In this document: positions 22,601-34,260 of the stretch, in pieces
How the letters are laid out: every line of letters starts with the position of its first letter
Numbering within the stretch: the stretch's first letter is position 1
Assembly (NCBI RefSeq): GCF_022539505.1
Contig: NC_061514.1
Span: 324,801,090-324,865,089, forward strand
From: Lolium rigidum
Taxonomy: Eukaryota; Streptophyta; Magnoliopsida; Poales; Poaceae
Reading direction: 5' to 3'
Length of the DNA stretch: 64,000 bases
Position numbers and translations under genes: made by a program
The notes under the pieces: model-generated
Seen by the model: only the letters and a program-made list of their open reading frames with translations
Told to the model about the DNA's origin: nothing
The model's database searches: none

Positions 22601-24284
22601 TAACATGGATTCATATGAACCATATACATGGTTAGTATTGAAAAACACATTTTTTTCAAATAAATATCAATCGCAATTTATAGACTATTAGCAGCTACAT
22701 TCTGCACGGCGCATAGAGCAGTGCAGATCGCTAGGCCACCGTCAGCGTGTGTTTGGCCCCGATCTTGTGTCGCCGCTACCCACGTAGCAGCGGTAGTGCG
22801 CCCTGCAATCTGCAGAGCCACGACCCACACCCCGTCCGCACGTAGTACCATCGCTCGCCCGCTCCGATACCACCATCATGCTCGCTGCAAAGCTGCAAGC
22901 GTCTGGGCTTTACCCTGATTAACTACATCATGACCGGCTACTAGACCAACGCATAATGCAAATTCGATTCAGAACGCATGATTAACTAAGCCTGCCTACG
23001 AGTACCACCGTCTAATCTAATCTGCTTTACACTGTTTGATTACATTATTCGGTATGTGACTGGCTGGTCAATAATTGCACAGTTAGTGTACTGTAAGCAA
23101 TGAGGCAGGTGAAGTAGTAGAGTTGTAGGAGTAGTAGTAGTAGATACAACAAATTGTTCTAGTAGGAGTACTTTGTTAGTTGGGGAATTTAGTTACTAGG
23201 GGAATTTTGAGACTTTGCCTAGTCACACCAGCTCAGTTACGCGAAGTTGTTTAAATAAGTTTTAGTTCAGTTTTATAAATATAGCAATAATATCGTACAA
23301 GCGTTTCAAAATAAAATGCTAGCGCAACAACGGCAAATCAACAAAGCAAGATGTCAACTCCCTATGGAATTGCCCCACCTCACTACATCCAACATGGATC
23401 ACCGAGTGCCAAGGGAGCACCGAAAAAAAAAATGCGACCTCGGCCCGACGCCGGTGCCTAGACCAGCGATCTTGTCCTAGGGTTCAGCAAGCTTGCCGCT
23501 GCCGCTGCCGCCGCCTTAGCCTCATTGTTGTCAAACCACCCTGCACCGACCCACCTCCAAGCACGTCTCCCGACTAAGCGTGCGACCAATTCTATCACTT
23601 GTCATTCAGCGCCTCGCCACCACCACTTCGTCCACGCGCCCACACCCATGGCCACGAGAACACCAGCCCCATCTCACCATCAGTCGAACGAATTTAACTT
23701 CCTTCTCAGGTGAGGGAGGTGCGAGGATAGCAGCGCATCTTCGTCTAGCTCCAATTTTTGTCGTTGTCGCCAGGTGGTCAGACTACCTATTTGTATTTCA
23801 TTGGTTTTAGATTTTTCTACACTACTATCAGTAGTTATTAATAGATTGGAGCATTTTTTTGAAAGAAAAATTAACACGCTGAATCCCTAGTTGTTTTGCT
23901 TCTGATTAGAGCGTAAACACAATTTCAAGATCAATATGTCCATCCACTTGGATATAGTTAGCAGATTAATAAAGTGGGTGCTGCTGGGAATCGTCGTCTC
24001 CAGTAAGCGGTTCCAGAAAGTGCGGCATCTGGCTTGTGTGGCACAGAAGCCCCAGCCAAGTTTCAAACAGGACCTGAGACGCGACAGTGCTCGTTTTCTT
24101 ATACTTTGCTCAAAGGGTATACAGTGCAATCATACTTTACGCCATACGATGCGACGCTCACTTACCAACAGGTAACCAGAAAAGCTACTGCGGTCGTTTG
24201 TTTGGATTCCAAAAGAAACTCTAAAGTTCAATTTTTGGAGCTGACGAAAAAATTGTAACTAAACACGCATATACTAACATCAAG
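19664..24284. other. AT-rich intergenic region
   Basis: No supported gene. Short ORFs (60-107 residues) have no recognisable domain or conserved context. One degenerate Stowaway lies at 21105-21194. A GC-richer patch at 22720-22910 and another at 23450-23720 contain low-complexity CAC/GCC-rich sequence, possibly gene-derived remnants. Confidence 0.5.
21105..21194. mobile_element. Degenerate Stowaway-like MITE
   Basis: About 90 bp between TA dinucleotides (21103-21104 and 21195-21196). The diverged inverted ends are ctacattggttctaaatac and the complement of aggtttttaggcccggggg. Length and TA flanks fit Stowaway; the ends match only partly. Confidence 0.45.
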
Positions 24285-26345
24285 TTGAGCTGCACATTAC
24301 TGTAATACAGAGTTATCGGATATAGTTATTGTGCAATAAAAACATATGTGCTTTTGTAAGAATTAATACAGTACAATTTTAAGAAATGTGCATATACTAT
24401 TCGCCAACAAAAGATATATCCTTTCATCAATTTGTATAACTATACAATTAGCATATTTATGTACTTGTGAAAATTAATCAAAATAATAGGACTACACAAA
24501 CAAATAAATAAAGTGCAACAAGCCCGAGATACATTTGAGTTATCAACGAACAACCCTTCTATGACAAAAAGAATTATCAAAGCCCGACTCGATTTGTACT
24601 CACAAAAGGGAAAGACAAACAGTACCATAGTTTACTATTCACAACATGTTTTCTCATTAGCTACTGTTCACAATTGAATATGTCCTTTCTTGTGTTTCTC
24701 AGCGTGTCAATTGATATAAATTCCAATATTGTTGGGTCATAGGTGCAGATTGTGGCGATGTTTTCATATTGTGCCGACGAATGTTGCGCTACTAAATATT
24801 TTCAGTAATTTTACTTCTTTTTGCTTTACTTGTCTCGGTTGTGCATCCTCATGACGAATCCCGAATCTTGAACTATTTTGTGTAGTAATAAAAAAAAGTT
24901 CAGAACTATGTAGAACAAACTTATTCTAGGCACTAACTAATTACTTCAATGAGAGGTGTGTCGCCGCTACATTTTCCAAGTACAATGCAAGTGCTAGAAC
25001 ATGTGCTAAGCAAAATAAACTAATGTGATTTTCCACGAAGAGCCCTTTTTAGCCCCCATCACCATGCTCCCTGCATATTAAAAAATTCAAAAATTATATT
25101 TACAAGTTAAAAAAATCGTTACTTTTTGTCCTGCTGAAAATAATAAAAGTTTCAAATAGAGATTTTACACGTTCTTGGGATACAACATGAGCCAGTTTTA
25201 GGATTTTATTTTACGTGTTTTAAACTTGTAAATTTGAGTTGCACATTACTGTAATACGGAGTTATCGGATATAGTTATTGCGCAATAAAAACATATGAGC
25301 TTTTGTAAAAATTAATACAGTACAATTTTATGAAATGTGCATATATTATTCGCCAACAAAAGATATATCCTTTCATCAGTTTGTATAACTATACAATTAG
25401 CATCTTTATGTACTTGTGAAAATTAATCAAAATAATAGAACTCCACGAACAAATAAATAAACTGCAACAAGCCCAAGATACATTTGAGTTATCAACGAAC
25501 AACCCTTCTATGACAAAAAGAATTATCAAAGCCCGACTAGATTTGTACTCACAAAAGGGAAAGACAAACAGTACCATAGACTACTATTCACAACATGTTT
25601 TCTCATTAGCTACTATTCAGAGTTGAATATGTCCTTTCTTGTGTTTCTCAGCGTGTCGATTGATATAAATTCCAATATTGTTGGGTCGTAGGTGCAGATT
25701 GTGACGATGTTTTCATATTGTGCCCAATGTTAAGGAAATCGCTTATCGGTGTCAACTCGGCCGGCTAACGATTAGCGATTAATAGGCAACGGACCATTAA
25801 TCGGGCGATAAATGAGTTTATCGACTAATCGGTGACCACCGAGTAGTGATTAATCGGCCGATTAATCGTTGAATCGGATGATTTTTTAAACAGTGATTGT
25901 GCGGACGCATGTTGGGCCGCTAAATATTTTCAGTAGTTTTACTTCGTTTTGCTGTACTTGTCTTGGTTGTGCATCCTCGTGATGAATCCCAAATATTGAA
26001 CTATTTTGTGTAGTAATAAAAAAAATCTAGAACTATGTGGAACAAACTTATTCTTGGCACTAACTATTTATCGTAGTGAGAGGTGTGTCGCCGCTACATT
26101 TTCCAAGTACAATGAAAGTGCCAGAAGATGTGCAAAGCAGAATAAACTAATGTGCTTTTCCATGAGAAGCTTTTTTTTTGCCCCCGATCTCTAGTGCTCC
26201 CTTTATTTAAAAAACAAAAATTATATTTACATGTTTTTTAAAAAATTACTTTGTGCCGAATAATAAACATTTCAAATAGATATTTTACACTTTTGTGGGA
26301 TACAACATGATCCACTTTTAGGATTTTATTTCACGATTTTTTTTA
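24285..26345. repeat. 949-bp tandem duplication
   Basis: Copy 1 is 24285-25233. Copy 2 begins at 25234 with the same order of landmarks ('gagttatcggatatagttatt', 'ttcgccaacaaaagatata', 'ctacattttccaag') and is enlarged by an insertion near 25722-25890. The copies are similar enough that a 62-residue minus-strand ORF appears in both (24440-24628 and 25389-25577), but it shows no domain and is probably not a gene. No LTR, TIR or PBS marks the unit. Confidence 0.75.
25722..25890. repeat. Insertion rich in TAATCG palindromes
   Basis: Present only in the second copy of the tandem duplication. It holds many ATTAATCG/CGATTAAT motifs, including the perfect 20-bp palindrome GATTAATCGGCCGATTAATC (about 25847-25866). 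The flanking 'attgtgc' appears on both sides ('tattgtgcccaatg' and 'gtgattgtgcggacg'), which may be a target duplication. I do not recognise the family. Confidence 0.5.
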
Positions 26346-26782
26346 AATTTCTTAATATATTATTTAAAAAATTAATATGCAGGAAACACTAGAGCTTGGG
26401 ACCAAAAAATCTCCATTTGTATATCAAATATGATAAGAATAATTAGAAACTAGCATAAACTTTGCGCTTGAGCTGATCACATATGTAAATTTATATTTTT
26501 TTTTTCTCAACCACCTCGTGCCGCTAGCAGTTAGCCCAATTAGTAGTAACCAAGACATATCTAAGCCTCTAAGGGCTAATTTTATCCGCAAGATTTCATT
26601 ATTATGGAATAAAGAAAAACATAGGATTAAATCCCTCAAGGAATAGGAAATGAGAAGTGTTTGATACCAACATGAAAAAAAAATAACTTTTTAATGTGAA
26701 TCGTACAACTAACGTTGAAAAAGGAAATTAAGGACCCAAATGCCCTCAAATTCAAAGGCGGGCAAAGTGTACATGAACCTAT

Positions 26783-27164
26783 AGGACTTGTTTGGTTTGC
26801 AAGAATATAAAATTTTGGAATGAATAGAAAGAAAACATGACGTGCTAAGAATATATGTGTGAAACAGAGCACTAGAAAACATAGAAATTATGTAAAGTTG
26901 GGTGTTTTGTTAAGTTGAATATAATAACACAAGAACACCGATAGTGATGGTCAAACCAAAATCATATCACAAGATAAATTACAATTATAATGTTATTATG
27001 CCACTGAAGAGCTCAATATCATTCATCGTGCGTAGGAATTTGAAAAGGATGCCAAGATTATGAAATTTCGAGGGTTTTTTCCTTCGAACCAAAGGAATAG
27101 TCACATTAGGAAAATTCATATTCCTATATTACTCCCCCACTTTCACTTTGAGCCAAACAAGCCC
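26783..27164. mobile_element. Possible MITE with GGGCTTGTTTGG-type ends
   Basis: Left end ggacttgtttgg (26783-26794) and right end ccaaacaagccc (27153-27164) are inverted repeats with one mismatch. This end type is frequent in grass MITEs. The interior is AT-rich and non-coding. No clear target duplication, so the call is tentative. Confidence 0.4.
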
Positions 27165-27832
27165 ATAATGTTGCACAACTTAATACCAATGACTCCTTTA
27201 CGAAGGAGTGTTTGATTGGAAATGAAAACAAAAGTAAATATAAAAACAATCCGGAGTGGAGATAAATTTTACTCTAAAACTGTGTGCCAAGAAGTCATAT
27301 GTAGGCATTCTAAAGCGATGTAATCCTATTAATCATACAAACTTTGTAAGAAAAATACTATGGAAATTCTTTGAAAAGACAGAAGGCATGAAAACATACT
27401 TGAAGTTGGACCAGGATTAGTGTTAAGCCAGAAAAGGATTTTTAGAAAGATCACCCATCCAAAAAAATAGGATCATCCCAGGCATTAACACTTGATGGCT
27501 ATTATTTAAGACGGAGAAACCCAAATTCAGCCCCCAATAAGGCTCGAACCTATGTTTGAGGGCCTGCATTGTCACCATGCTACAACCTAGATCACCCATC
27601 CCATGACCGAAGTTTGAGATATAGGGAGACAACGCGAGACATTGTCAAAAATATAAATACCGCCGCTTAACAAAATAAGAAATAGATCAAACTGTACATA
27701 TGAAAGACTAAGCGCAAGGTGGCCTAGAGAGAAAACATTTTGTAATGTATGTGCTACACTTGAAGATGAAGCAATAGCCCTAACATTTCTATTTAAAGAA
27801 GGTACTCCTTTTCGCAGGAGCACCTAGGAGTA

Positions 27833-28059
27833 CTACCTCCGATAAGGCGCCCTCATTTTACGTGTTTTTTGTTTGACCAAGAATTACTTCAAATATATAA
27901 AGATTGTTTGTATGAAATTAGCATCATTAGAAAGTACTTTTCAATACGAATCCAACGATACTAATTACATATAATATAATCAAGATTGTGTTGCTCAATT
28001 TTTATGGTCAAAGTTCGTCTTGAAATACGCGTGCGTCTTATTCCTTGGGACGGAGGTAG
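27833..28059. mobile_element. Stowaway-like MITE upstream of the host gene
   Basis: 227 bp flanked by TA (27831-27832 and 28060-28061). The ends CTACCTCCGATAAGGCG and the complement of CCTTGGGACGGAGGTAG match as imperfect inverted repeats. Internal 'gtttgacca' and 'tggtcaaag' extend the inverted symmetry. It lies about 1.1 kb before the host start codon. Confidence 0.65.
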
Positions 28060-28061
28060 TA

Positions 28062-29142
28062 GTATATTTGGCACCCATATCCATGAATCCATCTTACAGG
28101 TCGAGGAGAAGTATGCTGCACACCATACACAATATGACAATAATGAAAAATTCTTGAAAACACACCGCTAGACATACACATAGTAGTATCAGGGAGGGAG
28201 TGAAAGGAGTGTACAAGAACAACATAGTGAAACTAAACGGAACGAAAAAGAGAAGGTGTGTTGTGTGCGGGGTCAGGTGAGGGCAACTGTTCCACGGCAA
28301 TAATTGCTCGGGCAGCAGAGGCCACAGTGGCAACAGCACAAGTCGCCCGTACCAATCCCGCTTACCTTTTATTATTATTATTGGCATTGTACCATAAAGC
28401 GCACAGTGGCATTATATCACAGCATTCCTCTTGCAGGCAGTCTCTCTCCCCTTCTCCTTCTCCTTCTCCCCAGCCCAGCCCACCCAGTCAACCCCTACCA
28501 AAGACCACCGAAAATAAAACCCATAATCATCCGAGCTTGGGTACACATTGAAAGTTTTTTCTTTTCTTTTGAGTACCCAAGAAAAGAAGTAGTACTACCG
28601 ACTGCTCCATATATGAGGAGGAGGAGGCTAGTGAGAGTAACAGTGTCATGTGTTGATACTTAAGGACAGAGAGTGACCTTTCTTTACTCCTAGCTTTGTT
28701 TTGTGTTTGTTTGCACACCTTCTCTCCTCTCCACTCTATATGTTGATGTTCCCAGCTCCCAATGTTTAGTAGTGAAGACTAGTATTGCTGCTGCTGGGCT
28801 CTAGAATCCAAGATAAATAGAGAGAGAATGTGGAGGAGGTAGTGAGAGAGAGAGAGAAGTTTTGTTGTTTTGGGTTTGAAGGAGAAGAAGAAGGAACTCA
28901 TCAGCCTCTCAGTTCATCCATCATACATACTGCTAGTAGCCAAGAGAGGGTCTAGCTAGATAGATAGACAGACTACAGACTACAGAGAGAGAGCAAGGAG
29001 CCAATAATAAAATAAAAACGAGGGTAAAAATAGGCAGTCCAGTCTCCTCGTCTCGCCCAACAAAAAAGGGCGTCTAGTTGCGGCAGAAGCGAAACGTCCG
29101 CAAACCCCCTGAAAACCTCCTACGAAAGCCACGCGTGACGCC
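28062..29142 (+). promoter_or_regulatory. Upstream and 5' leader region of the host gene
   Basis: AT-balanced DNA changing to CT- and GA-rich sequence. A TATA-like 'agataaatag' occurs at about 28810-28819. GA repeats (28822-28860 and 28985-28996) follow, which are common in plant core promoters and leaders. No upstream transposon signature is seen between the MITE at 28059 and the start codon. The transcription start is inferred, not proven. Confidence 0.4.
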
Positions 29143-31533
29143 ATGTCGGCGGAGGAGGGCGAGGCGTCCGGATCGGCGCCGCCGCCGGTGCTCGACGCCG
29201 CCGGAGCAATGGGCCCCGAGGAGGCCGCCGCCAGGAAGCGCTACGACGCCCTCATGCAGGTCCGCGCCAAGGCCGTCAAGGGCAAGGGCGCCTGGTACTG
29301 GGGCCACCTCGAGCCCGTCCTCGTCCCGCCGCCCGCCTCCGGCGCGCCCCCCAAGGCCGCCAGGCTCCGCTGCGGCCTCTGCGCCGCCACCTTCTCCGCC
29401 TCCAACCCCTCCCGCACCGCCACCGAGCACCTCAAGCGCGGGGCCTGCCCTAATTTCGCCGCCGCCCAGGGCGCGCCGCCGCCGCCTCCGCCCCCGCCCC
29501 CGCCGCCGCACCATCAGAACCAGCAGCTGCAGCTCGTCACCGTCTCCTCCCCCGCGTCATCGATCGTCCCCATCTCGTCCATACCCCCTTCCTCCTCCTC
29601 CTCCCAGCGCCGCCACTCCACCGGCGGTGGCGGCGGCCGGAAACGCCACGCGCTCGCTGCCGCCTACGCGGCAGTTTCCGAGGCGGCGGCATCGCACCAG
29701 CACCACATCGTGGTGGCCGACCCCACCGCCTACTCCCCGACGCCGCCCACGCCCCCGGGGATGCCCACGCCCAGGCAGGTGCTCTCCGGCGGCAGGGGCG
29801 ACCTCGGCCCGCTCGCCATGCTGGAGGACAGCGTCAAGCGCCTCAAGTCCCCCTCGGCCTCCCCTGGCGCGATGCTCCCGCGGCCCCAGGCCGAGGCCGC
29901 GCTCGCCCTCCTCGCCGACTGGTTCCTCGAGTCGTCCGGCAGCACGTCCCTCTCGGCCGTCGAGCACCCCAAGCTCAAGACCTTCCTGCGCCAGGTCGGC
30001 CTCCCGGAGCTAACCCGCGCCGAGCTCGCCGGCGCGCGCCTCGACGCGCGCTACGCGCAGGCCTGCGCCGACGCCGCGGCCCGCTTCCGCGAGGCGCGCT
30101 TCTTCCAGCTCTCCGCCGACGGCCTTCGCGAACCCGTGATCACCCTCGCCGTCAACCTCCCCAACGACACCTCCGTCTTCCACCGCGCCGTGCCCATGCC
30201 GGCGCCGGCCTCCGCCTCCTCCGGCTACGCCGAGGAGCTCCTCCTCGACGCCGCCTCCAACGTCGCCGCCTCGTCCGGCGACATCCGGCATTGCGCCGGC
30301 ATCGTCGCCGACCGCTTCGGCTCCAAGACGCTGCGCGACCTCGAGGCCAAGCACCACTGGATGGTCAACCTGCCCTGCCAGGTGCACGGCCTCTCCCGCC
30401 TCGTGCGCGACATGGCGCGCGAGCTCCCCATCTTCCACAACGCCGCCGCCAAGTGCGCCAAGGTCGCCGCCTACTTCAACGCCACGCCCGCCGTGCGCGC
30501 GCTGCTGCACAAGCACCAGGTGCAGGAGCACGGCCACGCATTCCTCCTCCCCGTCACCGCCCCGCCGTTCAACGACGGGGGATTCACCGCCGGCCCGTTC
30601 GCCATGCTGGAGAGCATCCTCACCTCGTCCCGCCCGCTCCAGATGGCGGTGCACGAGGAGGCCTACAAGGTGGTCTGCATTGACGATCCATCCGCCAGGG
30701 ACATCGCCACCATGGTGCAGAACGTGGTGTTCTGGACCGAGGTCGAGGCCTCGCATTCGCTCGTCAAGATGATCATGGACATGGTGAAAGAGATGGAGGC
30801 CGAGAGGCCCCTCGTCGGCCAATGCCTGCCGCTCTGGGAGGACCTGCGCGGCAAGGTCAGAGGCTGGTGCCGGAAATTCAGCATCGAGGAGGCCACCGCC
30901 ATGAATGTGCTCGAGAGGAGGTTCAGGAAGAACTACCACCCGGCGTGGTCGGCGGCATTCATACTGGACCCTCTGTATCTGATCAAGGACGCCGGCAGGA
31001 GGTACCTTCCGCCGTTCAACTACCTGACGCCGGAGCAGGAGAAGGACGTGGACAGGCTGATCACGAGACTGGTGTCGCCGGACGAGGCGCACCTCGCGCT
31101 CATGGAGCTGATGAAATGGCGGTCGGAGGGGCTCGACCCGTTGTACGCGCAGGCGGTGCAGGTCCGGCAGCCCGACCCTCTGACGGGGAAGATGAAGATC
31201 GCCAACAAGCAGAGCAGCCGGCTCGTCTGGGAGACGTGCCTCAGCGAGTTCAAATCGCTTGGGAAAGTGGCCGTCAGGCTCATCTTCCTCCATGCAACCG
31301 CAAAGGGGTTCAAATGCACGCCGTCGATGACGCGGTGGCTCACCGCGCCGGGGAGCTCTTCCAGCGGCATTGGCCGCGCGCACCGGCTGGTGTTCATCGC
31401 GGCCAATTCGAAGCTGGAGAGGAGGGATTTCTCGAACGACGACGACAAGGACGTGGAGCTGCTCACGGAAGGAGACGATGACCCTATGCTAACCGAGAAT
31501 GCAATTGTGGATCCCTCCTCCTCTTCAGTGTAG
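29143..31533 (+). CDS. BED-type zinc-finger protein derived from hAT transposase
   Basis: Intact 796-codon, intron-free, very GC-rich gene. The first ATG (29143) follows an in-frame leader without an earlier ATG, and the conserved N-terminus starts soon after. Residues 32-105 form a BED finger: WYWGHLEP, then C77-x2-C80-x15-H96-x5-C102. A poly-Pro run (112-122) and Ser/His-rich linker follow. From about 257 there is a DUF659/RNase H-like fold: SADG with D326, IVADRF with D390, the hAT PC-x2-H motif (C412, H415), and YHPAWSAAFILDP (598-610). The C-terminal part from W696 is where transposases carry their dimerisation region with an E-R motif. Here it reads ATAKGFKCTPS, so the E is apparently missing. 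An Asp/Glu-rich tail ends the protein. There are no TIRs around it. Host-gene codon bias and an unbroken frame suggest a domesticated DNA-binding nuclear protein rather than an active transposase. It resembles the plant DUF659 family typified, from memory, by Arabidopsis At1g12380. Cellular role is unknown to me. Confidence 0.88.
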   Translation: MSAEEGEASGSAPPPVLDAAGAMGPEEAAARKRYDALMQVRAKAVKGKGAWYWGHLEPVLVPPPASGAPPKAARLRCGLCAATFSASNPSRTATEHLKRGACPNFAAAQGAPPPPPPPPPPPHHQNQQLQLVTVSSPASSIVPISSIPPSSSSSQRRHSTGGGGGRKRHALAAAYAAVSEAAASHQHHIVVADPTAYSPTPPTPPGMPTPRQVLSGGRGDLGPLAMLEDSVKRLKSPSASPGAMLPRPQAEAALALLADWFLESSGSTSLSAVEHPKLKTFLRQVGLPELTRAELAGARLDARYAQACADAAARFREARFFQLSADGLREPVITLAVNLPNDTSVFHRAVPMPAPASASSGYAEELLLDAASNVAASSGDIRHCAGIVADRFGSKTLRDLEAKHHWMVNLPCQVHGLSRLVRDMARELPIFHNAAAKCAKVAAYFNATPAVRALLHKHQVQEHGHAFLLPVTAPPFNDGGFTAGPFAMLESILTSSRPLQMAVHEEAYKVVCIDDPSARDIATMVQNVVFWTEVEASHSLVKMIMDMVKEMEAERPLVGQCLPLWEDLRGKVRGWCRKFSIEEATAMNVLERRFRKNYHPAWSAAFILDPLYLIKDAGRRYLPPFNYLTPEQEKDVDRLITRLVSPDEAHLALMELMKWRSEGLDPLYAQAVQVRQPDPLTGKMKIANKQSSRLVWETCLSEFKSLGKVAVRLIFLHATAKGFKCTPSMTRWLTAPGSSSSGIGRAHRLVFIAANSKLERRDFSNDDDKDVELLTEGDDDPMLTENAIVDPSSSSV

Positions 31534-31790
31534 CATTCCATTCCTGGTGGTTAAATTTGCTTCTTTGTGCATTTGATGATGTTAGCATCGGTTTAGAATT
31601 TGATCTAGGAAATTGTCAGATTCTTTTCTTTTTTGTTCTTCATCATGTCGTGCCCCTCATGTTGCTAGTTCTTGCTCCCTCCTCTTTGTTTTGGTTGGGT
31701 AGGGGGTAGGGGCATGAGATGGAGATATGCACCCTTAATTTGCTTGTCAAGTGTGCTTAATCAATAAATGATCATTGTCATATATAGTAC
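31534..31790 (+). terminator. 3' UTR and poly(A) signal of the host gene
   Basis: T-rich 3' UTR (ttcttttcttttttg near 31621) and AATAAA at 31763-31768, within a plant-like context. Cleavage is expected shortly after. Confidence 0.55.
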
Positions 31791-33508
31791 TAGTGTGTTG
31801 GTTCTGGTTGATCCTGGACTATTTAGAAATCAAAACCAGGATCAGCAAGAGGCATGATGACTAGGGGGAGATTGTGTGTTGACTATTCTGATCTGTTGTT
31901 GCCCAGATAATAATACTCCAGGTATACAGTTGGACGAATAATATTTGGTCCAATATAAATCTCCTTGGTGTACATAATTACTGGACAGTCAAACAATCTT
32001 AAGTGGGAGCATCAATGTACTAGATTTTAAAAAATCAAAATCCATCCCACTAGATTAATTTAGAAATATTCTCTGTAATTTTGAAATATTTATATATGAA
32101 GGACTAGTATTTTTCATAGAAACCGAATGTCAGACATTCACTTGAGAAATCGTTTTTAACAGAGAGAGTGTAGTATCTACTCTGGTGACTGGAATGTGTA
32201 CTAGTTGATTTCCATTAATTGGAGATGGGGTCTTTCTTTTCCCTTTCTGCTCCACTTTTTAATTATGGAGCGAGGAGTAATATAGAGATAGGCCATGATT
32301 GGAGTGGTGAACCGATTCGACGCAGCAAAAAGCAGGATCCGTCGGGCGCCATGGAATCAATCGTCGCTAGGTAGCGAGTGATCTCGCTCCAGTGTTCGTA
32401 TAGAAGAATCACGACCAGCCCCAGCATAAGGTAAACGTGGGGCCCCTGTGATTGTATACAAAATTATCTATCTCCTTCCACGTCTAGACCGCTGCCAACT
32501 TTCCCCTCCCAGCTCTCTCCTCCATGCATTGCATGGCTCTACTTGTAGTATATGTTTCTCCTAATTCTTGCGGCGTTTGACTTTGAATCTCTCGAGACTG
32601 ATGCTCATCACGAGCTCGTTTCGGTCGCCTTGATCTGGAGCCTGGCGGTGGCCGCCATGGATGCTGACTGGCGAGCTCTTGCTTCTGCCACGAGGAAGAC
32701 GAAGACACCTCCTCAGAAAGTAGCAAAAAAACATGAGAGGACGTGCACCGTATTTTTCTATTAGTACTAGCTTGGAATCACCGAACCAATATGGAACATA
32801 TTTTTCTTTGGTCCGAATGGTCTTGTCAAAGTGTGTATGGAACCTGTTCTAAAATCGTCTTGTCCAGCATACATATTTACCACCACCAGAGAGCTGGTGG
32901 TAGTGGGATTTCCGTCATGTGGAAGGATGCTCACTCCCGCTGGCGTACGTCGCAACAGTGTGTGGCATGGTACATTTGTCTAGGCTCTGGGATTGGCTTC
33001 TTCGTTGCCTTCTACCTCTCGTCCCCTCCCTATACAGGCGCTTTCCAGCCAAGACGTACCTAAAAACAGTAGCAGTGGCAGCTATCGCTCATCAGTGAGG
33101 TGAGATTATTTAGCAATGGTGCTGGTACTACGGCCAGCCAGTATGGTTCTTCTGCCTGCCTGCCACACACCCTTCCTAAAACCCTCTCATCTAGTAGACC
33201 ACAAACCCCTCCCCATTTATTACTTCCACCTCTCGATAGGAGCATGGATGGACGATAGGGGGCGTGGTACTACCACTGATCGACTGATCTCGTGTGAGGC
33301 CACCACCAATCCATCCATCCCAGGATCTATCACCAGTTCGCTTCTTCCATAGCCCCCCTCATTCCAGCAGCAAAACCGGACCAACCATGGACCATGCCCA
33401 GAGGATTGTTTCCTCGCACTGTACACCCTCCACCGCAATTCAACCTCTGCCACTTTCAGCTTCTTCCGGGTCTAGCGGGTTTCCGCACCTAAACGGAATC
33501 ACAAACAT
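31791..33508. other. Intergenic region downstream of the host gene
   Basis: No convincing gene. A 106-codon ORF at 32743-33063 and a 77-codon minus-strand ORF at 33453-33220 have no recognisable domain. No mobile-element boundary was found. Confidence 0.45.
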
Positions 33509-33643
33509 TCACTACCTCTCCATTTTAAAACAAGTGTCTCACTTTTGTTTAGATACAAATGTATATCTACCAAAACGGAATCACAAAACATGCACTGCCT
33601 CCGTTTCTAAATATAAGTGTATCTCACTTTTGTCTAGATACAC
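33509..33643. repeat. Two partial Stowaway ends in tandem
   Basis: Two direct, imperfect copies of a Stowaway terminal sequence (ctacctctccattttaaaa..gtgtctcacttttgtttagata and ctgcctccgtttctaaata..gtgtatctcacttttgtctagata). They probably reflect nested or truncated MITEs. A short (AC)n(AT)n tract follows at 33641-33661. Confidence 0.5.
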
Positions 33644-33674
33644 ACACACACATATATATATAGACATATTCATA

Positions 33675-34023
33675 CTACACCCGGGTGTAGTTACACCCAC
33701 GCGTGTTTCTCATAGTCTATAGAGTATCGATCATATCGGAGAGTATGTACATGTAGTATGAAGTATATAAGACTATTTTGGAAGTATATATACTACTTTG
33801 TAGGCAGTGTGTACATTTTTTTACGTAGACTCATTTTTTACGTATACATATGCATGTATTTCACATATATAGTGCAAACTATGGGTTCACTTGCATTTTT
33901 TTCACCAAACTTGGTTTAGAGTAGCTTAGATATAGTGTATGAACATACTTAAACCGATAAAGTATCATACATACTTCTGTAAGGTAGTATATTACATATG
34001 GGTGTAACTACACCCAGGGGTAG
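33675..34023. mobile_element. MITE with GGGTGTAGTTACACCC ends
   Basis: About 350 bp with 25-bp inverted ends matching at roughly 22 positions. The left end contains GGGTGTAGTTACACCC and the right end its exact complement GGGTGTAACTACACCC. The interior is AT-rich and non-coding. Superfamily not determined; a clear target duplication was not identified. Confidence 0.6.
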
Positions 34024-34034
34024 GAAGTATTTAT

Positions 34035-34036
<2 letters not shown>

Positions 34037-34093
<57 letters not shown>
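34037..34093. repeat. (TA)n microsatellite
   Basis: About 28 uninterrupted TA repeats immediately downstream of the MITE at 33675-34023. Confidence 0.95.
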
Positions 34094-34096
<3 letters not shown>

Positions 34097-34260
34097 GAAA
34101 TATTTTAGTTATAGATACATTCGTATATAGAAAAAGTTGGGGCGTAAAACATAAGGTCATCTAAGCCAGCGTCCCCAATAGACCCAAAATAGGATTTCCG
34201 CGCAGGTTAATTAGATAGAGTGTTTGGTTTTTGGTTGCTTCGTTGTTTGGTAAATAGACT

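Noticed and set aside
24440..25577. Two near-identical 62-residue minus-strand ORFs
   Set aside because: Identity is explained by the tandem duplication; no domain, no conserved context, AT-rich composition.
29074..29514. 146-residue minus-strand ORF and several 130-457-residue ORFs overlapping the host gene
   Set aside because: Arg/Gly-rich or His-rich shadows of the GC-rich 29143-31533 gene; no domain and no independent start context.
34037..34093. (TA)n tract as a matrix-attachment or regulatory site
   Set aside because: A simple microsatellite next to a MITE; the sequence offers no further evidence.
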